Source of the DNA: Chamaecyparis obtusa
Lineage: Eukaryota; Streptophyta; Pinopsida; Cupressales; Cupressaceae
DNA length: 64,000 bases
NCBI GenBank assembly: GCA_027943335.1
Contig: BSBK01007029.1
Coordinates: forward strand, 1,609,001 to 1,673,000
Direction of reading: 5' to 3'
Part shown: in pieces, positions 1 to 11,680 of the stretch
Position numbering within the stretch: the stretch's first letter is position 1
Layout: every line of letters begins with the position of its first letter
Position numbers and translations under genes: made by a program
Notes under the pieces: generated by a model
The model's input: only the letters and a program-made list of their open reading frames with translations
Told to the model about the DNA's origin: nothing
The model's database searches: none

Positions 1-730
1 GCAGTGGGGTGATAGGTGGGAGTTGGATTATATGCTTTGCAGTTGGCCACTAGTAGGTCATCATGTAGACATCATGGAGAGATTCAACATCACTCAGGTT
101 TGGAGGTAGTTCGGACGCCAACAGAGAGTGTCTATGGAAACTACTACACATGCTTGGTTCCAGGATGAGGAGGGCCATGGTTGGTTGCCGATGCTAGATT
201 ACCAGCAAGTAGTATAGGAAACAACTTCTATACATCAGGAGCCATGGGAGTACCTGTTGGACATGGTGGATGTAGATGCAGATGTAGCTTACAGGTCAGA
301 GAGGCATAGGGCTCCATTTCCTAGATTTACTATACCAAATGCACAGGTAGTAGCACATGGGGATGATGGGGGAGATGATGGAGATGGAGGAGACAGAGGG
401 GATGGAGGGAGAGGGAGAGGGAGAGTGATGGAGAGAGGTGACGGATCTAGATTAGGTGGCTGGAAACGGTCATGGGGATGGAGATCAATGACTCCTGAGG
501 ATGAGGTGAGACCAGCTCACCGACAGGTAGAGGTACAACAAGATCAGCCTACGGGAGGAGATGACCTGAGAGCTAGGATATAGGCTCTAGAGGCTGAGAT
601 GCAGCAGCTCAAGATCATGATAGTGGTTAGGGAGCAGCAGCTCATAGATTAGAGGGCTGAGATAGAGTGACGAGAGAGAGCACTACAAGTTTCCCTTGCA
701 AAGAGGTAGAGAGAGACAACGTGAGCTGCA
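1..730 (+). pseudogene. Decayed plant-mobile-domain-like C-terminal region with coiled coil
   Basis: One frame starting at base 2 reads as protein-like sequence to about 730 but is broken by stops near 110, 217, 580 and 650. It has a segment QVWR-stop-FGRQQRV, which resembles the 'RQFG..Q.IP' stretch common in plant mobile domain (aminotransferase-like, transposon-associated) proteins. An Asp/Gly/Arg-rich low-complexity run follows at about 355-430, and a charged heptad-like region (ALEAEMQQLKIM) that could form a coiled coil at about 585-700. The open part with an ATG is 257-583. The upstream part lies outside the window. The family call is tentative because only the tail is present; an old transposon ORF or retrotransposon accessory ORF is equally possible. 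Confidence 0.3.
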
Positions 731-920
731 TATTATTATGGTCTCTACATATAGGTAGTACTAGTGGGTTAGAGAGCTCCCTCTTACTCAGAAGTGGTGG
801 GTAGATCCGATGTAGCACCAAACATGGCGCCACCTCCTCCACCACCAGGTCCATGAGATGGTGGCAGTGAGTCCTAGGTCTAGGGATTAGATTTAGATGT
901 TTTAGACATATCATGAGACT

Positions 921-2249
921 TTTGATCCAAATTTTGGGATCTCATTCTGTATATTGTATGATGACATTTATTGATATATGCAATTTACTGGATGTTCGAT
1001 ATATCTTGTGTTTACGTCTCACTTGTGATGGATGTATCAGTTTATGTATTGTCTTGTCATGTTGCTCAAAATGTATGTTATAAATGCTCATGTATATTCT
1101 CTCTCATAGATGTATGTTTAATTCTCATGTGTATGATGTAGACTCATGTTTCTGAAAATGATCTTGTTCGTTATAGGTATGATGATAAGATTAACCCCTT
1201 TTGATGACAGGAACAAGATGTGATGTGAAGGACAAGAAGCAAAAGGTATGATCAAGAATAGGAAGAATGAGCGCAGTTGACCAACAGGTCCTCGAAAGAT
1301 AAAAAGGAGAGCTCTCTCCATATGCAAGATGCAAGGCTTAACTATCATGATCCTAAAAATGCAAGCTACTATGAAAGTGGTTGACTTGCAAGGTCACAAC
1401 ACCAATAGACATCTAATAATCATCATCGAGCTTTATTGGTAGCATCGTAAGATCATACAATACACACTAGTATGATTATGGGCATATGAATATGATCTAT
1501 ATCAGATAGAATGTGGGAATCCCACCTAGGCACCAAAGACATGCAGGTCAAGATGACTAGTGCAGTGAGATTACCTAAATTTAATATGACAAGATTATGC
1601 TTGCATCAGGACAAAAGAAGGTCAAGATGGCTATAAGTATGCACTTGCGAAAATAGTCAAGGATGATACTTTGTAGATTCTAGGTGTCAAGTGGATCAAG
1701 CATAAATGCTAATGACAATTAGGACCAACAAAATATACCCACAAGAAGAAAAAGCAATAAAACATGTCCTCATACCCTCAGTCTTCTAGCTATGCATCAT
1801 TGAAAACTATCATAGGGAGAGAACACTCATTCAAAGAAATCATCATAGACAACACACAAAGAGATAAAGTCAAACAAGTCTCAGCAAGTCAAGTGTTTAA
1901 GTGCGTGTGTGTAGGTCATAAAATCAATCTTCAAGTATCACATTTGCCGGTGAGAGATATCATATCATGCTAGACTATGGGTAAGACATCTGATAAGTGT
2001 TGAAAAACACTTGACGCAAGGGTAGTGTTAAAAAACACGGTTGGGGTGGTGTTCAGAAACACCATTTGTGAAATGTCCTAAAGACCAACACATCCTAAAG
2101 GACCAAAGCTAATACAGTTATGCCCCCTAGACAAAGACAAAGACTAATTCCAAACCAAGGCAACAAGGTCAAGTCATGATGGAGAATGGCTAAGTGTCGA
2201 GGACGCATGCTAAAAGACAAGGGTGCAAAGGCCTCAAGTAGCGCATGTT
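921..2249. other. No gene seen; probable retrotransposon non-coding DNA
   Basis: No frame longer than about 75 codons has protein-like composition. The stretch lies on the 3' side of the minus-strand gypsy fragment and probably holds its 3' untranslated part and worn LTR, but I could not find LTR termini or a target duplication. Phrases such as 'aaaatgcaagctactatgaaagt' near 1357 recur in similar form around 4610-4700, which suggests shared repeat ancestry. Confidence 0.4.
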
Positions 2250-2585
2250 TCCAAGTTTTCACCACTTGACAGATTTTTTGATTTTTTCAATTTTTTTTGT
2301 ATTTTTGCTACCAAGGCACCTGTTTCTAGGTTTTCACCAAGGCACTTTTTCTATTTTTAAATTTTTTTGGTTGAGACATCAAAGCACCTATTGCTAGGTT
2401 TTCACTAGGATGCTCATTTTTTTAGGACATTTTATGCTTTTTAGGATTTTTTCAGCATCATATATGAAATTTTTTTTATTTTTTTATTTTTAGGATCATA
2501 AAATATGTATAAAGGATGCCCCCAGACTGAATAGGCATCATGAGTAGAACTTCTTGAGGTGCAAAATATTGATAGGATCAGGGAG

Positions 2586-2861
2586 CTACTCCCCTTGTTC
2601 ATCAGATAACAAGTAAGCACATGTCCCAAAAGCAATAGTAATAATGTATGGTCCAAGCCAATTAGGTTCAAATTTACCCTTTTGTTCTTGATGTTGTTGG
2701 TTCTTAGAATTCTCACGCAGGACAAGATCTCCTACTTGAAATTCTCTAGGGTGAACCTTCTTGTTGAATGCTTTGGACATACGCTTTTGGTAAACTCTCA
2801 TGTGATATTCAAATGATGCTTTGCATTTTTCATCAAGAAGTGCCAACTCTTGTAACCTCAT
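2586..2861 (-). pseudogene. Integrase C-terminal region of gypsy fragment
   Basis: The protein contains FNKKVHPREFQVGDLVLRE followed by GKFEPNWLGPYII. This is the standard C-terminal integrase pattern of gypsy elements (RxFxxGDLVL, then W.GPY.I), a small beta-barrel that binds DNA. The matching piece in gypsy-1 is at about 8660-8880. It is separated from the integrase core by a stop-containing gap of about 165 bases, so it could not be made as one protein now. Confidence 0.75.
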
Positions 2862-3026
2862 GGCACGATAATCTTCATTAGTAACCAGACCTTTGAGAGA
2901 GACTCTAAGTGTAGGAATCTCAACTTATAAAGGTAACACAACTTCATCACCATAAGTGAGGGCAAAATGAGTAGCCCCTATGGGAGTATGTATACTCGTT
3001 CTGTAAGCCCATAAGGCTGGATTGAT

Positions 3027-3875
3027 CTATAAGTGCCAGTCTCTACCATTCTTGTGAACTGTTCTATGGAGAATCTTAAGAATGGTTTTATTTGAAGCCT
3101 CTACTTGTCCATTTCCTTGCGGGAAGTAAATGGAGGACCAATGTTGTTTTATCTTGAATTTCTTGCAGAGGTGTGTAAGATCCTTATTTTTAAACTGACC
3201 TCCATTGTTAGTGATTATCTTAGAAGGTATCCCAAACTGACAAATGATGTGATTCAATATGAACAAAGAGATTGTCTTTCCTAAAGCAACAGATAGTGGA
3301 ACGACTTCTACCCATTTGGTAAAGTAGTCAGTAGTAGTAATAATGAATTTATGTCCACCTGATGAGTTGGGATGAATCTGCCCAACAAGGTCAAAGGCCC
3401 AGCGCTGAAATGGCCAATGAGAAATAGAAGGAATAAGCTCCCTACCTAGAGCATGAATCAGGTTTCCATGTTTCTGACACTTTTCACAAGATTTGGCAAA
3501 AGCTATAGCATCCATCTACATTGTGGGCCAATAGTACCCCACCCTAAGCAACCTTCGGGCCATGGCAAGACCATTGGAATGTCCTCCACAAATGCCCTCG
3601 TGAATGTTAGCTAACGCTTGGTCAGACTCATCCTTCTCCAAGCACCTAAGAAGTGTCCCATCTAAACCCCTCCTATACAAATCACCAGATATAAGGGTAT
3701 GGTGAGAGGTGTTACGGACAAGGTTTCTTCTTTCAGAATGGTTGAAGGTGTCAGGGATAATGCCATCATAGAGAGAGGAGTAAATGGAACCATAGTGGGA
3801 TGACTCATGACTAACCAAGGTACAAATGAGATGGCCTTCTGAGGAGTAAAAAATGGGATAACATAGCTCTTCCAC
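3027..3875 (-). pseudogene. Integrase zinc-binding and catalytic core of gypsy fragment
   Basis: The upstream part (3875-3516) ends in an integrase zinc-finger arm (HSNGLAMARRLLRVGYYWPTM) and the next part supplies the Cys pair (CEKCQKHGN). A stop between them (TAG at about 3513-3515) breaks the frame. The core follows with FDLVGQ (first Asp), TNNGGQF where the second catalytic Asp is Asn, and GQVEASNK (Glu). Integrase would join element DNA to the host chromosome. The lost Asp and the in-frame stop mean this copy is dead. Confidence 0.8.
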
Positions 3876-3884
3876 TAGGAATTC

Positions 3885-4352
3885 TTATCTGGATTCATGT
3901 TGCTCCAGCTGAAGAATGGAAGCCAATGTAGCCATAGCATCAACTACTTTGTTCTCTTCTCTAGGGATTTGTTGAAATTTAACAAAGGTGAAGTATCGAC
4001 ACAATGAATCAACCATCTTCTTATAGGGTATCAGTTTGTCATCCTTTCTTTGATATTCTTCGTTAACCTGGTTGATTATCAATTGTGAATCCCCATAAAT
4101 GTGCAGCTCTATAATTCCCCATTCTATGGCCATTTTCAATTCATTTGTCAAGGCCTCATATTCAACAATGTTGTTTGTGTATGGGAACAACAACTTATAG
4201 GACTTAGGAATAGTATACCCATGCAGAGAGACAAACAACACTCCAGCTCCTGAACCATTATGCATGAAAGAGCCATCAAAGAACATCTTCCATGTTCTTG
4301 TAGTAAAGTACATTATGTGCTCATCTGGAAACTCAACTTGAATGGGTGCCAA
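3885..4352 (-). pseudogene. Additional (plant-type) RNase H domain of gypsy fragment
   Basis: The segment has the RNase H signature in order: FFDGSFMHNGSGAG (first Asp), NNIVEYEALTNEL (Glu), HIYGDSQLIINQV (Asp) and EENKVVDAMATLA (final Asp). This type follows RT-RNase H in many Tat elements and sits just before integrase here. It is open for 155 codons. The adjacent stop and the missing upstream RT make it a remnant. It aligns by eye with about 7286-7760 on the plus strand. Confidence 0.8.
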
Positions 4353-4360
4353 AAATTACG

Positions 4361-5394
4361 TGGGCACCAAAAATGTACATTCAAATTATGTGCACTTCTC
4401 TAAGTCATTATATCCAAGGGAATCCATGAATGGGATACCTTAGAAAGTGACCTAGAGCTCTCTATGTATGGAGTTGCAAGATTATTTAAAATTTCCTCTC
4501 AGCTAGAGCTATTAAACTAATGACCTTGCTAGTCAACCACACAATGGGAGATTCAAATGAAGACAAGGGCAAGAATGCCAATATCCCCAAGAATCACTAT
4601 GAAATGAAAATGCAAGCTAGATTAAGATGAATATGCAAGCTAGAAATGAGAGATGCAAGCTACACTACGGAAATGAAAGTACAAGCTATGCTATGAAAAG
4701 GAAAGTACAAGTATTACCAAGCCTTCCTAGTTAAACTAGATGAGTTACTCTAAAGCTTGAAAGGAAATCTAAACTATGAAAGCATAAACATGAAGCTACT
4801 ATGCATGAATGAAACTAAGAATGGAATGTAGATGCAAAAGCCAAGAATGCTCCAAATCTTCAAAAGCTCCAAAGTGACCTAGAAAACCTACAGCATAACA
4901 TTAGCATAAAAAGATGGATATGCAAATGAGGAAGAGAGCTCTTCTTTTATAGGAAATGAGAAGGAATGGACCATGGAGATTAAGAGGCAAAAGATTTAAT
5001 CAAGGGTGAGGCTTGAAGAGAGATCAATCCATGTGCACAAATATCCTCCAATGAAAAAATAAGAGTTGGCTTTTGTTTCCATATAAGACAAAAAGTGCTT
5101 TTCTTCTTTTTATAAAATAAGAATAATGCTTTATTTGTGCAACTTCGGATAAGAGGAAAAGTGGGGGGCTTTTTATTTAATAAAAGGGGAGGAAATATTA
5201 TTTTTAATAAATAAAGACTTTAGGATAAAATGGTTAGCCCATAGAAAATAATTGAATAAATGATAGAACTAGGATTTGATCAAGGAAATTGATATAATTG
5301 ATAAAATGCTGATTTTTGAAAATATTGATTCAGGGATTTGATAAATTGCTGAATGGGGGCCAAAAGTCTAGGTGGCCATTTTAGGGTGCATACA
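4361..5394 (-). repeat. Candidate solo LTR between two gypsy fragments
   Basis: On the minus strand this block starts TGTATGCACC and ends GGTGCCCA, so it has TG...CA ends with an imperfect terminal inverted repeat. It contains a TATA-like CTATAAAAG on the minus strand at about 4945-4952, roughly 445 bases from its start. It carries no ORF and has several copies of 'atgcaagct' at 4610-4700. The two gypsy fragments stop abruptly on either side. No target duplication is visible (TTACG left, CCTGG right), so it could also mark an unequal recombination product. The boundaries are my inference. Confidence 0.35.
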
Positions 5395-6828
5395 CCTGGA
5401 TGCTTCACTCCTCCACCAACTCACCATTAATATCATAGAACTTCCCCTCATCCACCCTGAACTCATAAATTGGGATCAATCATGTGTCACATACATTGAT
5501 GAGTTCCAAAGCACCAAAGTGCTCCTAAGGTTCATGGGGGCATCAAGCCCACAAGAAGATCAGGATCCAACATCAGTTCATGTCTGTAAACTCGACCCCA
5601 AAGGATATTTTGCGGAGGAGGCAAGCTTTAGCCGCAAAATTAAAAAAGAAAAAGAAAAAAAAGAGTCCTTATGTGAAAACTCCTCTGGGGCGCATTCTGA
5701 TTCCAAAAAAGAGAAAATAAAGGGCGTATCTTCTAGTGAAAACCTTTCTGAGGCACTAGAAGATGAAGACTTGCCTCTTCCTCCTATCCATGACTACAGA
5801 CCTGAACAATCATCAATCCTCATTGGGGAAACCAAACCAGTCAACTTGGACATAGAAGAATGCCCCAAAATCACCTACATTGTATCATCTTTAACTAAGG
5901 GTGAAGAAATGGCTTTCACATCACTTCTCCAAGAAGCCACCACAAACTTTACATGGTCATATGCACATATGCCGGGGCTTGACCCAAATCTTGTTGTGCA
6001 CAATCTTGTAGTCAACCCTAATGCAAAGCCAGTAAAATAGAAGCTACGCAAGATGCATCCCAAGGTAGCTCTATTAGTCAAAATAGAATTGGAGAAGCTC
6101 CTAGAGAAAAAAATCATCAGAGCCATAGATTACTCTGAGTGGATCTCCAACATGGTGCCTATTACTAAGCCCTCAGGCAAGATCAGGATATGTACTGACT
6201 TCAGAGATCTTAACAAGTCATGTCCAAAGGATGATTTCCCACTACCCAATATAGACATGATCATAGACCTCACGATAGGCCATGAGATGTTATCACTCAT
6301 GGATGGTTTCTCCAGATATAATAAGATCAAGACAACAAAAGAAGATTAACATAAAACAACGTTCACCACACCATGGGGAACCTTTTTCTACAACATGATG
6401 CCATTTGGGCTTAAGAACACAGGAGCCACATATCAGAGAGAAATGACAACCATCTTTCACGATATGATACATAAGATCCTTGAGGACTATGTAGATGAAA
6501 TTCTTGTGAAATCAAAGACACGAGCTGAACATCTAAACATCCTTGAAAGCATGTTAGATCATCTGCATCACTATGATTTGAAGCTGAATCCAAAGAAATG
6601 TGTCTTTGGCGTAACATCTGGAAAGCTCCTAGGCTTCACCGTCTTAAGGTGTGGCATATATATTGATCCCAAGAAAGTCAAAGGAATAATATAAATTCCT
6701 TCTCCAAGAACACTCAAACAACTCAGAAGCTTGCAAGGAAAGTTACAATTAGTGCACCGGTTCATATCCCAGCTGGTAGATAAGTGCCAACCATTCATAC
6801 ACCTTCTCCGCAAGGACACAAGCTTCAA
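5395..6828 (+). pseudogene. Linker and reverse transcriptase of gypsy-1
   Basis: The linker (to about 6040) is Lys/Glu/Ser-rich and ends with the segment that precedes RT in gypsy elements. RT begins near 6053 with PKVALLVKIELEKLLEKKII, then SGKIRICTDFRDLNKSCPKD and PLPNIDMIIDL, then MPFGLKNTGATYQREM. The active site reads YVDE at about 6490, where YVDD is expected. It ends with the LNPKKCVFGV segment. Stops at about 6038, 6347, 6692 and 6830 break it into pieces. Homologous linker sequence is preserved, without RT, at about 52790-53190. Confidence 0.8.
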
Positions 6829-6839
6829 ATGAGATCCTA

Positions 6840-7260
6840 TCTATCAGAGAAGCTTTGACAAACTCAAAGAATATCTTGCAAACTCTCCTATTCTTGTACC
6901 ACCAGTTTCAAGATGCCCTCTCATAATCTATATATCTGCAAATACCACAACACTGGGGGCACTCCTCGCACAACATGATGATGACAATAGAGAGAGCTAT
7001 CTACTATATCAGTTGAACTCTAGTCAGCTATGAGCTCAATTACTCCCCAATGGAGAAAGCATGCCTTGCAATGGTCTTTTCCACTCAAAAACTTAGATAC
7101 TACATGCTTAGCCACACAATCCGACTCATCTCAAAGGTGGATCCACTCAAGTATCTGTTATCTATAACAACTCTCATAGGCCGTATGGCAAATGGGTCAT
7201 GCTACTCAGTGAGTTTGATATTTAGTACATCAATCAGAAAGCAATCAAAGGGAAAGTAAT
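6840..7260 (+). pseudogene. Gypsy-type RNase H remnant of gypsy-1
   Basis: After RT the frame continues with FDKLKEYLANSPILVPP and then LIIYISANTTTLGALLAQHD, the usual start of the classical gypsy RNase H. Frame changes follow near 7000-7050, and the ATG-started piece at 7050-7259 (KLRYYMLSHTIRLISKVDPL) is its C-terminal half. In a live element it would degrade the RNA strand of the RNA-DNA hybrid. It is broken by stops and at least one frameshift. Confidence 0.65.
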
Positions 7261-7285
7261 TACTAATCAACTATCAGAAGCACCT

Positions 7286-7790
7286 TTGGTGAATTCTTAT
7301 CCACTAATCACAAAATTCCCTGACGAGCATCTCTGTATGATCGAAGAACAACCCATGTGGAAGCTTTACTTTGATGGCTCCTACACATCACATGGATCAG
7401 GGGCAAGAATCTTCTTTGTCACACCTCAAGATGACTACATTCTAGAATCATTCAAATTGGAATTCCCATGCACTAACAACATTACAGAGTATTAGGCCCT
7501 CATCTCAGGTCTCAAAACAACCATTTAGTGGAACATAATAGAACTACAAGTCTTCAGAGATTCACAACTGATTATCAAGCAAGTCCTTGATGAATTCCAA
7601 ACCAAGGATGACAAGCTTCTACCCTACAAAGAACTGGTAGACAAACTGAAGGAGAATTTCTTGAGCATACAGTTCACATAGATACCAAGGCTTCAAAACA
7701 AGGTAACTGATGCAATGGTGACCATCAGATCCTTATTGGAGATCCATCGTAATGCATCACAGTACAAATTCTTAGTTAAGCAACTACACA
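7286..7790 (+). pseudogene. Additional (plant-type) RNase H of gypsy-1
   Basis: The segment contains LYFDGSYTSHGSGA, then TNNITEY interrupted by a stop, FRDSQLIIKQVLDEFQTKDD, and NKVTDAMVTI, matching the four acidic positions of the second RNase H of Tat-type elements. It lies between the classical RNase H and integrase, the same order as in the minus fragment at 2250-4360 but different from the large element at 31489-63781. Stops at about 7493, 7527 and 7679 disable it. Confidence 0.75.
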
Positions 7791-8898
7791 CACCTGCCTA
7801 TGAGAATGTTCATTCAGAAATGGTGTGTGTCTTGGTTAGTCCCCGGTCCCCGAGGTACCATGACATCCATGTATATCTAAAGAATGGTATCATATCTCCC
7901 CATCTCACCAAAACTGAATGCCAAAACCTATTTCGAAGAGCTTCCTACTACACTCTTGTAGCAAACACCCTTTATCATCGAGGATATCATAACATCCTCT
8001 CTAGGTGTTTAGATTCAAACAAGGCTGTCCTAGCTTTACAAGAAGTCCACGCTAGACTTTGCAGTGCCCACACAAGTGGCATGGTTCTAGCTAAGTAGTT
8101 GCTTTGAGTAGGGTATTACTGGCCTACAATGGAACATGATGCTTGTGAGTTTGTCAAGAAATGTCTACCATGTCAAAAGCATGCAAATTTGATTCATGCA
8201 CCAACACAAGACTTGCAACCTATTGCTCCACTGTGGCCATTTTCATGTTGGGGCTTTGACCTCATTGGGTTAATCACTCCCCTTTCCTCAGATGGACATA
8301 AGTATATCATAACAACCATAGAGTACTTCACAAAATGGGTTGACGCAATTCCGCTAACCCTCACTACTGGCATCCAAATATCAAAGTTCATCCTTTACCA
8401 CATCATTTGCTGCTTTGGCATACCATCTACCATCTTCACAGACCATGGCACACCTTTTGAAAACTGGCATGTGGATGATCTATGTGCCAGAATCCATATC
8501 CATCACCGTTTCTCCAGTCCATACTTCCATCAAGGAAATGGACAAGCTGAGGCAACCAACAAAACCATCTTGAAAATCTTCAAGAAGGTTGTCAATGATT
8601 CTAGTCATATGATGAAAAGAGGCAGCAAGCATATGATCACCTGGTTGCATACCATAATCGACTCAAAAGGAGTTATAACAAGAAGGTCCATCCAAAACAA
8701 TTCCAAGTGGGCGACATGGTCCTAAAGGAAAATTAGAAGGTCCAAGAACACAAAGAAAAGAAAGGCAAGTTTGAGCCAACTTGGTTGGGTCCTTATGTTG
8801 TCACAACATGCTTCGGCTCTGGCGCCTATCAGCTATTAACACCAGAAGGTGAGACCTTGCATAATCCTATCAAAATAATCCATATGAAGAGGTTCTAA
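7791..8898 (+). pseudogene. Integrase of gypsy-1
   Basis: The zinc-binding part includes the 'GYYWPTM' arm near 8112 and CLPCQKHAN near 8165. The core shows FDLIGLITPLSS, TDHGTPF and GQAEATNK, so all three acidic residues are present. Near 8600 the reading frame shifts within the core's tail, and the C-terminal module (YNKKVHPKQFQVGDMVL ... TWLGPYVV) follows in another frame up to MKRF at about 8896. The break explains why the frame at 8129-8725 ends in unrelated residues. Confidence 0.8.
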
Positions 8899-10425
8899 TC
8901 CTGAACTTGATTCTACATATTCAGAAAATTCATAAAAATTGGAAAAGCATAAAAAATACAAAAAAAAATAAAAAAAGAAAAAATAATTCGTCCAATGGTG
9001 AAAACTTGGCAATTCAAGCCCCTTGGACAAGTATGATGGTGAAAACTTGGAAACAGGTGCCATACATAGTTGACTAAGTCATTATCTATCAAAGTCCCAA
9101 TCCCACAATCCCACCCCTCTTTCATCAATCCCCATCCCCACCACCATCCCCAACTTTCCTCTCTTTAATCCTCAAGAAAATCCACAAACCATCCTATCCA
9201 TATCTTGTACCATGTCTTGTATAGTGCACTCCTTTATGTATCTATCCTGTATAGAGAGATCTTCCTATCCCCAATCCCGAGCTTCTATACATATCTACTG
9301 TAAAACTTTTCCCATCCATTGTACATATCTCATCCCGTCTTGTTGTACATAATCCTTGTTAGTCCTGCAACAACATTTGATCTAAAAACTTGTCCCACCT
9401 AGCCTTGTACTTCAACAACATCAATTGTTGACTCTCCCTTCTCCCAGTGGTTCTCCTTGATGCATCATTTGCCAGTGAACAACCACACTCATTCTCCCCA
9501 TCATCAATGGGTCTACACAGATGTATGCTTCTGTATTGTCTGGCCTAAGCCTAATCACGAGTCCACATAGATGTATCCTTCCTATCAGGCCTAATCTTCC
9601 ACCCATTACACCAGGTCTGTGTCAATGTATCCTTCCACATGTTCAGACCAATGGTCCCACCATCAATCATCTTAATGACATCAATCTCTCTCCTCAGAAA
9701 AGGATGTCTTTTGGAGTTATCATTTTGGTCTTGGATTTTGTCCTTTGGATCTTGTTAATCTTTCATGGCTTCTCATTTCTCCTCTACTCAAAGTTGCCAT
9801 GATCCTTTATATCATGGTGCGCTACAAGCGAGGACAATCTGGGGCAAGGTCTTTTGATCTTTCGCTTCTTCCTTTGAGTCAGTCAGACATGACCCTTGCA
9901 CGTTTTACATGTAATCTTTTGGGTTACATGGTGCACTTAGGAAATGTCATTTGTTTGTGGTTTCTCCAACATCTTTTTCCCCATGCCTCCTCTTGGATTC
10001 ATGTGTGATGCTAGGACAAGCCTGCGTGTCTTTTTTGCGTCAGTCCTATGCAACGCTGGTGACGAAGCCTTGAGTTTTTTCATAACATTGGCAGGCCTCT
10101 AGCATTGCTATATCAAACTAGGTTGTGCTCTCCACATTTGCACTTGGAGCTCCCAAAATCCCCCATCATGCATCATATAGATTAATCTTGCATCATGCAT
10201 CATTTAGTGTCATATTGCACTCATGCATCTTTTCTCTTGGAAGTTTGGCTGTTAATGTCCACTTCTTCCTCCCCCTTTTCTTCCTTGTCATCTTTCAAGA
10301 AAATTCCCCAAAGTTTCCTCTTTGTGTTATTTTCTCGAGGGGGCACAACCCCTTATCCTCTAAATTCTAGCCTGGGGCATCTTATTTTCTTATCTTTGAC
10401 GCCACGCCACTTGCAGCATCACATC
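8899..10425 (+). other. Untranslated 3' tail of gypsy-1
   Basis: No coding frame is convincing here. A block at about 8998-9062 carries GTGAAAACTTGG twice; it recurs in the 11-kb element at 53698-53765 and, inverted, at about 2250-2400. Between 9509 and 9640 three worn copies of a unit of about 52 bases (GGTCTACACAGATGTAT...) lie in tandem. The last kilobase matches 55260-56250 of the 11-kb element. Confidence 0.6.
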
Positions 10426-10439
10426 AAAGAGGGGAAAAA
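10426..10439 (+). promoter_or_regulatory. Polypurine tract of gypsy-1
   Basis: The purine run AAAGAGGGGAAAAA sits directly before the LTR start TGTAGACACC, where plus-strand DNA synthesis is primed in LTR retrotransposons. The 11-kb element has nearly the same tract at 56240-56253. Confidence 0.8.
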
Positions 10440-11680
10440 TGTAGACACCTAAAAAAATTTTAGAAAATAAAAGTATTTTTATTTTTTGAAAACCCCTGAT
10501 GACATCATCATTTGTTAATTAATTAATTAATTAATTATTATATCATTAATTCCTCCCACCTTAATTAAAAATATTTAATTAAGGAATCCCTTCCAAAAAT
10601 GTTTAAATCAAATTTAAACATCATTCCCCTCAATATTTATTAATTATTTAAGAAATTGACCAAATCCCTTAAATAAATGAAATATTTATTTAAATCCCTC
10701 AAAAAACCTAGAAACTTCTAGATTTTCCTAGACTTTCCTAATCTTCCCTAAAGTTCCCTAAACTATTCCTAAGCCTATCTAGAAGGTGTTTCCTAACCTT
10801 TTTAGCCTAATCCAAGTCTCTTTGACTATTGGTCAAACTCCTCCATTAATGAGCCTTACAGACTCATTAATGGCCCCTTACACACTCTTAAAGGCCTTTT
10901 ACAGCCTCATAAAGAGACATATGTCTCCTCTTCCACACTTGTTCCTCTTGCACACTTCCCTAGTATTTCTCACACATGTGTGAGCAACCTTAACCCAAGG
11001 TCAACCTTACCATATCCCAAACCTTACCTCTAACTCTACTCCGACCTTACCTCTGACCCTAACTCATCCTCCTAACCCAAGCCCTTCCTCAAATCCTATA
11101 AATACCCTCATCTTCTTAGAGAAAATCACCATTTCAAATAAGCATACTAAGTAGTGTTATAATATTAGATTGTTTCTAGATCTCAATCTTTCTAATATAT
11201 TTTGTTAAACTAGTTTATTTTCAAGCTTTCTAACACACATGATAGCTTAGATAACTGGGATTAATATTTATTTGAAGCTTTGTATTGCATTTATTGCATC
11301 ATATTCACATCTATTTTGGATTAAAATCAACTTAGAATAAGCATCATAGAGCTTAAATCTTTATTTTTTTGCATCATTTAGGTTCTTGAAGCCTTAGGGG
11401 CAATTTGGGTGTTCTATACCCAATATTGTGTCATTTATGGAGTTTTCATGGATCTCAATCCTTCCTAAAGCACATTAGGGAGTTTCTCCAAGTGTTTAGA
11501 GAGCACATCCACATCCCTCTTATCCAAGCAAATCAAATAGTGCTTGGGTGCACCTATTTAGGCTCAATCTAAGGTGGCTTAGCTTAGATGTTCATGTTCT
11601 GAATTGATATGATGCTAGATTACAACCTAATGTTTTCTTGTTTAAGCCTTTCAAAACAGATACAGATGGCCTAGTCTATA
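10440..11680 (+). repeat. 3' LTR of gypsy-1
   Basis: It starts TGTAGACACC and ends CTAGTCTATA, an apparent decayed form of the CTAGTCTACA that ends the LTRs at 46523-47868 and 56254-57599. Internal landmarks match those LTRs: the GATGACATCATCATT segment near 10498, TTAATTAA-rich stretches, a TATA box TATAAATA at 11097-11104, and TTTCAAAACAG near the end. It has diverged clearly from the young copies and contains no ORF of note. Confidence 0.8.

Larger units (their letters stand above)
2250..4360 (-). mobile_element. Ty3/gypsy (Tat-type) fragment, RNase H to integrase and tail
   Basis: Read on the minus strand, this fragment runs from a plant-type additional RNase H (about 4352-3885) through an integrase zinc finger and core (3875-3027) to the integrase C-terminus (2861-2586) and an untranslated tail with the GTGAAAAC-type block (about 2400-2250). 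Its proteins closely resemble those of the plus-strand gypsy at 5395-11680, so the two belong to related families in opposite orientation. Everything upstream of the second RNase H is missing at 4360, where a different repeat begins. Confidence 0.8.
5395..11680 (+). mobile_element. Ty3/gypsy (Tat-type) element gypsy-1, 5'-truncated with 3' LTR
   Basis: The element shows, in order, a linker before RT, RT, RNase H, the additional RNase H, integrase, an untranslated tail of about 1.5 kb, a polypurine tract and a 3' LTR beginning TGTAGACACC. The 5' LTR, primer site and gag are missing; the left edge meets the candidate solo LTR at 5394. Its right end abuts the RNase H of a minus-strand copia element, so it appears to have inserted into that copia. 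LTR, tail and tract match the 11-kb element at 46523-57599, making this a decayed autonomous relative of it. Confidence 0.8.

Noticed and set aside
257..583. 108-codon ORF as an intact small gene
   Set aside because: Protein-like sequence continues in the same frame upstream and downstream past stops, so this is an open slice of a broken longer frame.
10510..10535. TTAATTAA run as a regulatory element
   Set aside because: It is a simple repeat within the LTR, also seen in the other LTRs of the family in different lengths.
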